64,000 nt of DNA from Pseudomonas alliivorans (lineage in GTDB: Bacteria; Pseudomonadota; Gammaproteobacteria; Pseudomonadales; Pseudomonadaceae): contig NZ_JAFFZW010000005.1 of assembly GCF_017826695.1 (NCBI RefSeq), forward strand, positions 310,001 through 374,000, given 5' to 3'. Position 1 is the stretch's first letter. Each line of letters starts with the position of its first letter. The position numbers and the translations under genes are program-made. The notes under the pieces were generated by a model. It did not search any database. It saw only the letters and a list, made by a program, of their open reading frames with translations, and was not told the origin of the DNA. Shown here piece by piece: positions 52,744 to 63,059 of this stretch.

Positions 52744-54165
52744 ATGAAGTTATCCATGCCGCGCTTTGATCAGGCCCCTGTCCTGGTGGTTGGCGATGTC
52801 ATGCTCGACAGATACTGGCATGGTGGTACCTCGCGTATTTCCCCCGAAGCGCCAGTGCCCGTCGTCAAGGTCGATCAGATCGAGGACCGTCCCGGCGGTG
52901 CCGCCAACGTGGCATTGAACATTGCGGCGCTGGGCGCGCCTGCCTCGCTGGTGGGTGTGACCGGTGAAGACGAAGCGGCAGACAGTCTGAGCAACAGCCT
53001 CAAGGCGGCTGGCGTTCTGGCCCGTTTCCAGCGCATCGCCGATCAGCCGACCATCGTCAAGCTGCGGGTCATGAGCCGGCACCAGCAACTGCTGCGTATC
53101 GATTTCGAAGAACCGTTCGCCACCGATGCACAGGCCCTGAGTGCTGAAGTCGAAAGCCTGCTGGATGGCGTCAAGGTGCTGGTGCTGTCCGATTACGGCA
53201 AGGGTGCGCTGAAAAACCATCAGACACTGATCCGGGCTGCCTGTGAGCGCGGCATTCCGGTACTGGCCGATCCCAAGGGCAAGGATTTCGCAATCTACCG
53301 TGGCGCCAGTCTGATCACGCCGAACCTCAGCGAATTTGAAGCCATCGTCGGCCATTGTGCCGACGAAGCCGAGCTGGTCGCGAAGGGCGCGCAGTTGATG
53401 AGCGATCTTGACCTGGGTGCATTGCTGGTGACCCGTGGCGAGCACGGCATGACCTTGCTGCGCCCTGATCAACAGGCCCTGCACTTGCCGGCACGGGCAC
53501 GTGAAGTCTTTGACGTCACCGGTGCCGGCGATACGGTCATTTCCACCCTGGCAGCTGCGATTGCGGCTGGCGAGGAACTGCCACATGCCGTTGCGCTGGC
53601 CAATCTGGCGGCAGGTATCGTGGTCGGCAAACTGGGTACAGCGGCCATCAGCGCGCCAGAACTGCGTCGTGCCATTCAGCGCGAAGAGGGCTCGGAGCGC
53701 GGAGTTCTGGGGCTGGAGCAACTGCTGCTCGCTGTCGATGACGCGCGGGCACACAAGGAAAGGATCGTTTTCACCAACGGCTGCTTTGACATCCTGCACG
53801 CAGGGCACGTGACCTACCTTGAACAGGCCCGCGCGCAAGGCGACCGTTTGATCGTTGCGGTCAACGACGACGCGTCCGTAAGCCGTCTCAAAGGCCCTGG
53901 TCGTCCGATCAACAGCGTGGATCGCCGCATGGCTGTTCTGGCTGGCCTGGGCGCTGTGGACTGGGTGATCAGCTTTCCCGAGGGCACACCGGAAAACCTT
54001 CTGACCCACGTCAAACCCGACGTGCTGGTCAAGGGCGGCGATTACGGCATCGATCAGGTGGTCGGTGCCGACATCGTGCAGGCTTACGGCGGCGAGGTGA
54101 AGGTGTTGGGGCTGGTTGAAAACAGCTCGACCACGGCCATCGTCGAGAAAATTCGCGGACAGTAA
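52744..54165 (+). CDS. hldE: Bifunctional heptose-7-phosphate kinase/heptose-1-phosphate adenylyltransferase
   Basis: A 473-residue cytosolic enzyme that makes ADP-heptose for WaaC and WaaF. The N-terminal PfkB kinase domain (1-320) has RPGGAANVALNIAALG and the catalytic DVTGAGDTVISTLA; the C-terminal cytidylyltransferase-like domain (340-473) begins FTNGCFDILHAGHVTYLEQA. Both active sites look complete. Followed by a strong hairpin shared with the convergent gene. Confidence 0.96.
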   Translation: MKLSMPRFDQAPVLVVGDVMLDRYWHGGTSRISPEAPVPVVKVDQIEDRPGGAANVALNIAALGAPASLVGVTGEDEAADSLSNSLKAAGVLARFQRIADQPTIVKLRVMSRHQQLLRIDFEEPFATDAQALSAEVESLLDGVKVLVLSDYGKGALKNHQTLIRAACERGIPVLADPKGKDFAIYRGASLITPNLSEFEAIVGHCADEAELVAKGAQLMSDLDLGALLVTRGEHGMTLLRPDQQALHLPARAREVFDVTGAGDTVISTLAAAIAAGEELPHAVALANLAAGIVVGKLGTAAISAPELRRAIQREEGSERGVLGLEQLLLAVDDARAHKERIVFTNGCFDILHAGHVTYLEQARAQGDRLIVAVNDDASVSRLKGPGRPINSVDRRMAVLAGLGAVDWVISFPEGTPENLLTHVKPDVLVKGGDYGIDQVVGADIVQAYGGEVKVLGLVENSSTTAIVEKIRGQ

Positions 54166-54173
54166 GCGGATCA

Positions 54174-54201
54174 GGTTTGCCCGGAGCGTTCCGGGCAAAC
54201 C
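54174..54201. terminator. Bidirectional hairpin between hldE and the convergent gene
   Basis: GGTTTGCCCGGA (54174-54185) and TCCGGGCAAACC (54190-54201) form a perfect 12-bp stem with a GCGT loop, beginning eight bases after the hldE stop and ending two bases before the stop of the convergent gene. The T run is poor (GGTTATTT), but stem strength and location argue for a terminator. Confidence 0.8.
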
Positions 54202-54203
54202 GG

Positions 54204-55166
54204 TTATTTGCTCAAGCTGCCGCGTGCCAGGCCCAGAAGCTCTCTGGCCTTGCTGGTCAAACGCTTCAGCCCCGTCTTCTTGGGCGGTGGTGTCATACCC
54301 TGCTGGCGCAGCCAGTCTTTCCAGCGAATTCTTTCCTCACGCACCACCCAGCCATCCTGTGCCGCAAAGCTCTCTGCCAGGTAAAGACCACGCGTGCCCG
54401 CCGGGGTCAGCTTGTCACGCTTGAGCGTGTAGAGCTCTGGCAGTGGCGAACCGTTTTCCAACGGCATCAGGTAAAGATCGGGCTTGCTCCGGTTGAGGCG
54501 GGCGACCAGTTGATCGTTCTCCAGCATTTCATCGACGTGGAACAGGCTGATCGGACGGGCTTCCTTGGGGATTTCCAGGCGCATGTCATAGATCAACTGC
54601 AACGAAGCGGTTGGCAGATGCACGTAAGCGCGCGGGCGTTCCAGCAGCGTCAGGTTGCCAGCTCGAACGGGTCTGGCAGCGCCCGAGAGCGGGCTGAGGG
54701 TGAACGGCATCGCTTCCCGGTAATGCAGCGCCGATGCATAGGGGGCAGGCAGCCAAGTGTCCTTGAACAGACCGCTGAGCCAGCCTTGCGGCGTCTCGAT
54801 CAGGCACTCTTCAGCCACTTCCTGAATGGCGGTATGAAGCGGCAGCGTCAGTTCATGCGCGGGTACGTAGCCTGAAATCAGCTTGAGCACTACGTCGCCA
54901 CGGTCCTGACGGCGTTGCCGGACCAGTACCCAGTAATCCCGGTTCTGCCAGCTGATGGTCAGGCGGATGGACACTCCGAGATTGGCCAGTTCAGTGGCGA
55001 AGCGCTCGGGGTCCGGGACCTCGACCTTGCGTCGTCGCTGCAAGGTCTGGGTGAAGTTCATCGGCATGCCGACACTCTGATAACTCAGGCTTTCAGGAGT
55101 GGCTTCGACGAACAGCGGCAGGGTCTTGAAGTTGCTGGGATTTTTCCGAATCAATGTTCGCGGCAT
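54204..55166 (-). CDS. Conserved hypothetical protein (PA4993-type), weak Nudix-like box
   Basis: A 320-residue soluble protein beginning MPRTLIRKNPSNFKTLPLF. A segment near residues 140-165 (GYVPAHE, then QEVAEECLI) resembles a Nudix box GX5E...REUXEEXGU, but with two extra residues in the spacer and Gln for Arg, so hydrolase activity is not established. The C-terminus is basic. It precedes the aldo/keto reductase gene's 3' end on the same strand (36-base gap). Function not recognised. Confidence 0.7.
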   Translation of the reverse strand: MPRTLIRKNPSNFKTLPLFVEATPESLSYQSVGMPMNFTQTLQRRRKVEVPDPERFATELANLGVSIRLTISWQNRDYWVLVRQRRQDRGDVVLKLISGYVPAHELTLPLHTAIQEVAEECLIETPQGWLSGLFKDTWLPAPYASALHYREAMPFTLSPLSGAARPVRAGNLTLLERPRAYVHLPTASLQLIYDMRLEIPKEARPISLFHVDEMLENDQLVARLNRSKPDLYLMPLENGSPLPELYTLKRDKLTPAGTRGLYLAESFAAQDGWVVREERIRWKDWLRQQGMTPPPKKTGLKRLTSKARELLGLARGSLSK

Positions 55167-55202
55167 ATCGGCTCCTTCTTGCGTTGGGGTCGGCCGCCCA
55201 AA

Positions 55203-56018
55203 TCAGGCTTGACGGCAAATCACGGCAGCAGCGGTGGCAACGTTGTGTGCCAGGTGCATGGGGTTGATGGTCCCGACAATAGCACTGGCGACGCCCGGAT
55301 GTTCAAACAGTAGCTGGAAGCTGGCCTGAACCGGGTCCGTGCCAGGCGTCAGGCACACATGACCGCTGGCCAATGCTTTTTTGACCAGAATGCCTTTGCC
55401 GTGGGCGGCCGCGTAATCCAGAACCGGTTTCTCACCCTGCTCATTCAGATTATAGGTAACCATCGCGCAGTCCCCGTCGCGCAGGGCGAGCAGGCCGCCT
55501 TCGACGGTTTTGCCGGAAAAGCCGAAGCCACGGATCTTGCCCTCGCTTTTGAGCGCCGCAAGGGTTTCATACACCGCCGTTTCGTTGAGAATTGCCAGAT
55601 CGTTGCCATCCGAGTGGACCAGAACCAGGTCGAGAAAGTCGGTTTCAAGACGTTTCAAGCTGCGCTCGACCGACAATCGGGTGTGCGGGGCACTGAAATC
55701 GTGGCTCGACTGTCCGTTCACGAACTCTTCGCCCACCTTGCTGACGATCACCCAGTCCTGACGCTGACCACGCAGCAGCGGGCCAAGGCGTTCTTCACTG
55801 GTGCCATAGGCGGGCGCAGTATCGATCAGGTTGATACCCATGTCGCGCGCCATCTTCAGCAGCATGGCGGCCTGCTGATCGTCCGGGATCTTGAAGCCGC
55901 TCGGGTACTTCACTCCCTCGTCGCGGCCCAGCTTCACAGTGCCCAGGCCCAGCGGCGATACGCTGAGGCCGGTGCCGCCGAACGGGCGATGCAGATCGTG
56001 CAGGGTTTTCAGGCTCAT
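55203..56018 (-). CDS. Aldo/keto reductase
   Basis: A 271-residue NADPH-dependent reductase of the AKR fold: LGLGTVKLGRDEGVKYP at the start, the catalytic Asp-Tyr pair in NLIDTAPAYGTSEERLG, a Lys in VIVSKVGEEF and His in LVLVHSDGND. It is shorter than many family members, but the barrel appears complete. Start ATG 56018 overlaps the stop of the upstream FAD oxidoreductase (ATGA), indicating a two-gene unit. The substrate is unknown. Confidence 0.88.
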   Translation of the reverse strand: MSLKTLHDLHRPFGGTGLSVSPLGLGTVKLGRDEGVKYPSGFKIPDDQQAAMLLKMARDMGINLIDTAPAYGTSEERLGPLLRGQRQDWVIVSKVGEEFVNGQSSHDFSAPHTRLSVERSLKRLETDFLDLVLVHSDGNDLAILNETAVYETLAALKSEGKIRGFGFSGKTVEGGLLALRDGDCAMVTYNLNEQGEKPVLDYAAAHGKGILVKKALASGHVCLTPGTDPVQASFQLLFEHPGVASAIVGTINPMHLAHNVATAAAVICRQA

Positions 56019-57190
56019 GGCAGCAGTTGATCCCAGACAGGAACGGCGATGGATGGCTTGGGCACATTCAACAGCGCGGGTTGCGGCGTCGGGTGGATGC
56101 CTTCCCTGGACAGGACTGACAGTACGCGGTCGGCGAAGTCCGGCGCCAGCGCCAGTTTGGTCGGCCAGCCCACCATCAGGCGTTGCTGACTGTCCAGGAA
56201 CGCGTTGTCGGGACGCACCAGGCCCGATTGCGCAGGCTCTGCGCGATCGACGCGCAAGGTCGCCCACTGCGCCTGACTCAGGTCGACCCATGGCAGCAGC
56301 GCCTCGAGTTCCTTGCGGGCGACGGCGATCTGCGCCTCGGGCTCGCGGGCGACGCCATCCGCCTCGGCCAGGTCTCCGCCCAGATACCAGACCCACTGGC
56401 CGTCGGCCGCCGGGTGCGTGGTCACGGTAATGCGCGGCTTGGTGCCGCCACCCAGGCAGTGGGCATAGAGCGGTTTGAGGGTCGGGCCCTTGACCAGCAC
56501 CATGTGCAGCGGACGACGCTGCATTTGCGGTTGAGAGATACCGACCGCCTTCAGCAGATCGGCATTGCCGCCGCCCGCACTCAACACGATGCGCTGGGCG
56601 TGGATTTCCCTGCCATCGACCCGCAGGCCGATCAGTTCGTCGCCTTCGTACAGCGGCTCGATCTGCTGCCCGGCGAGCAGGCTGTCACCCGCCAGCTCCG
56701 CCAAGCGATTGATCAGGCTCGGTACATCGACCACCAGTTCAGCCAGCCGGTAAACCTTGCCCTTGAATTTCGGATGCTGCAGTGCGGGCGGCAGTTGCTC
56801 GCCCTTGACCTGGTCCACTCGTCCGCGCACGGCCTTGCTGGCGAAGAAGCTGGTCAGGTTGCCCGCGATAGTGCCCGGCGACCAGAGATAATGGGCGTCC
56901 GACAGCAATCGAACGCCTGACAGGTCAAGTTCGCCCTTGCCGTCGAGGGCTTCACGCCAGCGGCGCGGCATGTCGGCAATGGCTTCCGAGGCTCCCGACA
57001 GGGCCCCGTGCAGCGCGTACTTGGCGCCGCCGTGGATGATCCCTTGAGATTTCAGGCTTTGTCCGCCACCCAGGCTTGCGCTTTCTACCAGCACTGTCGA
57101 GAACCCTTGACGACGCAACCGGGCATTGAGCCAGAGGCCGGCAATGCCAGCCCCGACAATCAGGACGTCAGTGGAAATAACAGATGGCAT
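56015..57190 (-). CDS. FAD-dependent oxidoreductase (DAO family)
   Basis: A 391-residue flavoprotein of the D-amino-acid-oxidase/glycerol-3-phosphate-dehydrogenase type. The N-terminal dinucleotide motif is DVLIVGAGIAGLWLNARLRR, and a second FAD contact lies in SQGIIHGGAKYAL. I chose ATG 57190 because GAGG lies five bases upstream; a GTG two codons earlier is possible. It is coupled to the aldo/keto reductase; a shared pathway is likely but cannot be named. Confidence 0.86.
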   Translation of the reverse strand: MPSVISTDVLIVGAGIAGLWLNARLRRQGFSTVLVESASLGGGQSLKSQGIIHGGAKYALHGALSGASEAIADMPRRWREALDGKGELDLSGVRLLSDAHYLWSPGTIAGNLTSFFASKAVRGRVDQVKGEQLPPALQHPKFKGKVYRLAELVVDVPSLINRLAELAGDSLLAGQQIEPLYEGDELIGLRVDGREIHAQRIVLSAGGGNADLLKAVGISQPQMQRRPLHMVLVKGPTLKPLYAHCLGGGTKPRITVTTHPAADGQWVWYLGGDLAEADGVAREPEAQIAVARKELEALLPWVDLSQAQWATLRVDRAEPAQSGLVRPDNAFLDSQQRLMVGWPTKLALAPDFADRVLSVLSREGIHPTPQPALLNVPKPSIAVPVWDQLLP

Positions 57191-57238
57191 GGGCACCTCA
57201 GTGAGTAAAGATTGCGGGCATTATAAGGGAACGGACTT

Positions 57239-57571
57239 TCAATGCCCGGCGGTTTTCGAGAACACCTGAATGACCACCACGCCCGCCACGATCATTCCCA
57301 TGCCCAGCAGCGCGGGCAGGTCGAGCTTCTGACCGTATACCAGAAACGCCGCAATACTCACCATGACAATGCCCATGCCCGACCAGATGGCGTAGGTGAT
57401 GCCGACCGGAATGGTGCGCATCACCAGAATCAGCATCCAGAACGCAATTGCATAACCGCCGATGACCAGCAGCAGGGGCAGCGGTGTGTTGAAACCTTTC
57501 ACCGCTTTCATCGAGGTGGTGGCGATGACTTCGGCGCAGATCGCGACGCCCAGCAGGTAATACGGATTCAT
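57239..57571 (-). CDS. SMR-family multidrug/quaternary-ammonium efflux protein
   Basis: A 110-residue four-helix membrane protein of the EmrE type. The essential glutamate is Glu14 (AICAEVIATTSMK) and the helix-3 motif is YAIWSGMGIV; both are typical of drug-exporting SMR proteins rather than guanidinium exporters. It probably works as an antiparallel dimer that exchanges protons for cations. It lies 48 bases upstream of the FAD oxidoreductase start on the same strand. Confidence 0.92.
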   Translation of the reverse strand: MNPYYLLGVAICAEVIATTSMKAVKGFNTPLPLLLVIGGYAIAFWMLILVMRTIPVGITYAIWSGMGIVMVSIAAFLVYGQKLDLPALLGMGMIVAGVVVIQVFSKTAGH

Positions 57572-57669
57572 GATGCTTTCCTTGTGTGAGACAGCGCATT
57601 CTAACGAGCGGCGTTGACCGGTCTGATGATTGACGCGCCACCCGCCATCGTGTCTGCGTCTTCATGCCG

Positions 57670-57698
57670 TTGTGGCATTGCGCAGGCGGGCTGATAAA
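57670..57698 (+). promoter_or_regulatory. Probable promoter of waaA
   Basis: TTGTGG (57670-57675) and GATAAA (57693-57698) are 17 bases apart, ending ten bases before the waaA ATG. The match to consensus is moderate, and the leader would be very short. Confidence 0.4.
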
Positions 57699-57708
57699 CT
57701 CCGCGCCC

Positions 57709-58992
57709 ATGAATAGAACCCTCTACACCTTCCTGTTTCATCTCGGCCTGCCGCTGGTTGCCCTGCGGTTATGGTTGCGCGCCCGCAAGGCACCTGCGTA
57801 TCGACAGCGCATCGGCGAGCGCTTTGCCATGAGCCTGCCACCGATGCAGCGTAGCGGCATCTGGGTGCATGCAGTGTCGGTTGGCGAAAGCATCGCTGCC
57901 GCGCCGATGATCCGTGCCCTGCTGGCGCAGTATCCCGAACTGCCGATCACTGTGACTTGCATGACGCCCACAGGTTCGGAGCGAATCAAGGCGATGTTCG
58001 CCAACGAGCCGCGCATCCAACATTGTTACCTGCCCTATGATCTCCCTTGGGCGGCCGGGCGTTTCCTCGATCATGTGCAGCCGCGGTTGGGCATCATCAT
58101 GGAAACCGAGCTGTGGCCCAACCATATTCATCAATGCAGCAAGCGCGGTATTCCTGTGGTGCTGGCGAATGCGCGACTGTCCGAACGCTCGGCGCGGGGC
58201 TATGGCCGTTTTGCGAAACTCACAAGGCCGATGCTTGCCGAGATGGACTGGTTCGCCGTGCAGACCGAGGCCGAGGCTCAGCGTTTTCGTGACCTGGGCG
58301 CGCGGCCTGAGTGCGTTACGGTGACCGGCTCGATCAAGTTCGACCTGAGCATCGACCCCGCATTGCTGGAGCGTGCTGCCGGATTGCGGGAAGAGTGGCA
58401 GGCCGTGCAGCGCCCGGTGTGGATCGCGGCCAGCACCCACGCGGGCGAAGATGAAAGCGTGCTTGCGGCGCATCGCACGTTGCTGTCGAGTCATCCTGAT
58501 GCGTTGTTGATTCTGGTGCCACGTCATCCCGAGCGTTTCGACAGCGTGCACGGGCTGTGTCAGCAACAGGGATTCACAACGATCCGGCGGTCAGGCGCGC
58601 AGGCCGTTACGCCAGACGTGTCTGTACTGTTGGGCGATACCATGGGCGAACTGCTGTTTCTGTATGCGCTGGCAGACACCGCGTTCGTCGGCGGGAGCCT
58701 GGTGCCCAACGGCGGCCACAACCTCCTGGAACCTGCGGCATTGGCCAAACCGGTGCTGAGCGGCCCGCACCTGTTCAACTTCCTCGAGATCGCTGCCTTG
58801 CTGCGCAGTGCCGGAGCGCTGACGGAAGTCAGCGATTCAGCCGCGCTGGCAGGCGCTGTGCAGCGTCTGTTTGATCAGCCAGGCCTGGCGCAAACGATGG
58901 CTGAAGCGGGGCTGGGTGTCATGAAGGCCAATCAGGGCGCGTTGCAGCGTTTGCTGGATGGCGTCGGGCGGTTTGTCACGCGCTGCGCTTGA
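57709..58992 (+). CDS. waaA: Kdo transferase WaaA
   Basis: A 427-residue GT30 enzyme that adds Kdo to lipid IVA, anchored at the inner membrane by its N-terminal hydrophobic segment (LYTFLFHLGLPLVALRLWL). Motifs: VHAVSVGESIAAAPMIRAL, METELWPN, VTGSIKFD and GGSLVPNGGHNLLEPAAL. ATG 57709 fits the anchor; 15 extra upstream codons overlap the promoter. It is transcribed divergently from the SMR gene and converges on tolC. Confidence 0.96.
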   Translation: MNRTLYTFLFHLGLPLVALRLWLRARKAPAYRQRIGERFAMSLPPMQRSGIWVHAVSVGESIAAAPMIRALLAQYPELPITVTCMTPTGSERIKAMFANEPRIQHCYLPYDLPWAAGRFLDHVQPRLGIIMETELWPNHIHQCSKRGIPVVLANARLSERSARGYGRFAKLTRPMLAEMDWFAVQTEAEAQRFRDLGARPECVTVTGSIKFDLSIDPALLERAAGLREEWQAVQRPVWIAASTHAGEDESVLAAHRTLLSSHPDALLILVPRHPERFDSVHGLCQQQGFTTIRRSGAQAVTPDVSVLLGDTMGELLFLYALADTAFVGGSLVPNGGHNLLEPAALAKPVLSGPHLFNFLEIAALLRSAGALTEVSDSAALAGAVQRLFDQPGLAQTMAEAGLGVMKANQGALQRLLDGVGRFVTRCA

Positions 58993-59088
58993 ACCTGGCC
59001 CTGCTGAGAGGGTGGGCACGTGTGCTCATTGTGGAAGGCGGCGTGCCGGTGATGACCTCAAAGGCTAACACGGTGACTGAAACAACGT

Positions 59089-59112
59089 ATCACCGGCAAG
59101 CCGCCTCCCACA
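59089..59112. repeat. Single REP half-element between waaA and tolC
   Basis: ACCGGCAAGCCGCCTCCCAC at about 59092-59111 matches the half-sites at 2299-2380 and 14446-14525. It lies between convergent genes; no other structure is recognised in the 187-base gap. Confidence 0.55.
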
Positions 59113-59179
59113 GGTTTTGTAGTGTTCAGCAAGGCTTGTCTAAAAGGCCAGTCGCTGTGCGTCCGATCCTGACGCGCGC

Positions 59180-60619
59180 TCAGCGCTGTGCCGGTCTTTC
59201 GAAGTTCTTGCGCGCTGCTGCCGCCAGGTCCGGTGGCAGGAAATCCTTGTCCGGGTTGTAATCGGATTTCAGATAGCGCGACAGGTCCTGCAGATCACCC
59301 GGGTTCAGCGTTCCGGCGGCCTGTTTCAGGCGCAGATTGTCGAGGATATAGTCGTAGCGGGTGTTGTTGTAGTCGCGCACCGACGCATACAACTGACGCT
59401 GGGCATCCAGCACGTCGACGATGTTGCGTGTTCCCACCTGATAGCCGATTTCCGTAGCTTCCAGCGCGCTCTGGTTGGAGATGATCGACTGCTTGCGCGC
59501 CTGAACCTGCTCCACATCGGTGTTCACTGCACGGTGCAGGTTACGGGTGTTTTCCACTACCTGACGACGCAGGCCCTCGCGGCGCTGTTCACTCTGGCTC
59601 AGCCGGGAATAGGCTTCGCGCACCTGTGAATTGACCAGACCGCCACTGTAGATCGGAATGTTCAGTTGAACACCGATGGTGCGCTGCTCGACATCACCGC
59701 CGTAGTTCTGCCCGGTGTAGTTGGGGTTGTTGAAACCCAGTGCATCGTTGTCGCCGCGTTGATAAGTCGCGACCGCATCCAGCGTTGGCGCATGCCCGGC
59801 CTTGCGTTGGCGCAGGGTTTCTTCGGCGGCGTTGACGGCGTAGTTGCTGGCCAGCAGGTTGAGGTTCTGCTGGGCTGCAGTGTCGACCCAGGCCTTGGCG
59901 TCGTTGGGCGTCGGTGCCAGCACCGGCAGGGTATGAACGATGCCTTCGATGGAGTTGTATTCACGGTTGGTCAGGGTTACCAGCGCCTGAAATGCATCGT
60001 CCACCTGACGCTGGGCCAGAATGCGGCTGGCGCGCGAGGTGTCGTAGCTGGCCTGCGCCTGCAGCACGTCGGTCTTGTCCGAAAGACCGACATCGAAGCG
60101 TTCCCGGGCCTGATCCAGCTGACGCCTGAACGCGGATTCCTCGGCCTTGGTCGCGGCCAGATTGTCCTGAGCGCGCAGTACGCTGAAGTAACTTTGCGCC
60201 GATTGCAGAATCAGGTTCTGCTCAGTCGCCGACAGTTCGAGCGCCGCCTGTTCGTTGACCGCTTCAGCCGCCTGGAGCTGGAACCAGCGGTCGGCACGAA
60301 AGATCGGCTGGCTCAGGGTCGCCTGATAGACCGTGCCACTGCGGGTTGCGATTGTACGTGGCTGATCGATGCTGGTACGGGTGTTGTTGGCTTGTGCGCT
60401 GCCGGAGAGATTGGGCAGCAGACCGGCACGCGCCTGAGGCACAGCTTCCTTTCGGGCAGCGTAATCGGCGCGGGCCGCCGCCAGATCGGCGTTGTTGTCC
60501 ACCGCCTGCTCATAGACGTTCACCAGACCCGTTTTGGTCGGCAGCGGCACGTCGGCTGCCCAGGTCAGTCCGTTGGACGCAAATGAAACAGCCACGACCA
60601 ACGAAAGTTTGCGCAACAT
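59180..60619 (-). CDS. tolC: TolC-family outer-membrane efflux channel (OpmH-type)
   Basis: A 479-residue TolC-type channel that serves type I secretion and efflux pumps. A signal peptide MLRKLSLVVAVSFASNGLTW is followed by AADVPLPTKTGLVNVYEQAV, and two repeats of long helices with beta strands (e.g. YQATLSQPIFR and IGVQLNIPIYSGG) fit the family. ATG 60619 is preceded by AGGGAA; 40 further upstream codons would destroy the signal peptide. The locus next to thiC matches P. aeruginosa OpmH. Confidence 0.92.
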   Translation of the reverse strand: MLRKLSLVVAVSFASNGLTWAADVPLPTKTGLVNVYEQAVDNNADLAAARADYAARKEAVPQARAGLLPNLSGSAQANNTRTSIDQPRTIATRSGTVYQATLSQPIFRADRWFQLQAAEAVNEQAALELSATEQNLILQSAQSYFSVLRAQDNLAATKAEESAFRRQLDQARERFDVGLSDKTDVLQAQASYDTSRASRILAQRQVDDAFQALVTLTNREYNSIEGIVHTLPVLAPTPNDAKAWVDTAAQQNLNLLASNYAVNAAEETLRQRKAGHAPTLDAVATYQRGDNDALGFNNPNYTGQNYGGDVEQRTIGVQLNIPIYSGGLVNSQVREAYSRLSQSEQRREGLRRQVVENTRNLHRAVNTDVEQVQARKQSIISNQSALEATEIGYQVGTRNIVDVLDAQRQLYASVRDYNNTRYDYILDNLRLKQAAGTLNPGDLQDLSRYLKSDYNPDKDFLPPDLAAAARKNFERPAQR

Positions 60620-60786
60620 GAGGCATTCCCTGTTCATGAAGAAAATAGTCACGGTTGGATGAAAAAAACCGGGATAGCGAGTGTAGAGCCAGACGCATGA
60701 CGCAACAATCGGACATTTCAGCCATTTATCGATGCCCACGCAATTGCGCTGGCTTTACAGCCTCGACGCGGCATAGACTGATGCCG

Positions 60787-60878
60787 TTCTTGTCGGGGTG
60801 CCTTGCTGTGAGGCTGAGATCGGTTAAACCGGATCCCGTTGAACCTGATCAGGTTAGCGCCTGCGTAGGGAACAAGAT
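60787..60878 (+). promoter_or_regulatory. TPP riboswitch (THI box) upstream of thiC
   Basis: The closing stem is CTTGT (60789-60793) with ACAAG (60872-60876). Inside are the conserved CTGAGAT (60814-60820), CCCGTTGAACCTGATCAGGT (60835-60854) and GCGTAGGGAA (60863-60872), the TPP-binding core. The thiC ATG is about 160 bases further on. The remaining parts of 60620-61040 hold the tolC and thiC promoters, not resolved here. Confidence 0.96.
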
Positions 60879-61040
60879 TTCTCGTCACCCGGCGAGTCCT
60901 CTTGAGTGTCGTCCGGGGTCGATCGTTCAATCAATGAACAGCACGCCTTTCTCGATACTCAGCACTTTCTCAGTGCACCCGTCCGTCCCGATCAGGTTAC
61001 TCCGACAATAAATCCACAGTGGATGTCTGGAGAGACCGTG

Positions 61041-62930
<1,890 letters not shown>

Positions 62931-62941
62931 CACGGCGGTTG

Positions 62942-62965
62942 TCAGTGCGCGCGCTCGCGCACTGA
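62942..62965. repeat. Strong hairpin/REP-like region after thiC
   Basis: TCAGTGCGCG (62942-62951) and CGCGCACTGA (62956-62965) form a perfect 10-bp stem with a CGCT loop, 12 bases beyond the thiC stop. It lacks a T run; the following CCCACGC...GCGCGGG and GGACGCTCC fragments look like a degenerate REP. It may end or stabilise thiC mRNA. Confidence 0.6.
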
Positions 62966-63059
62966 TACAGCCCACGCTTTCGCGCGGGACCGCCGCTCAG
63001 GACGCTCCGCGCCCGAACCACAAGACGATACATCACTCATTTCTTACCGAGCCAGAACC

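Noticed and set aside
60906..61040. A 45-codon N-terminal extension of thiC
   Set aside because: It overlaps the leader after the TPP riboswitch, and ThiC proteins start near ATG 61041, which has a ribosome site.
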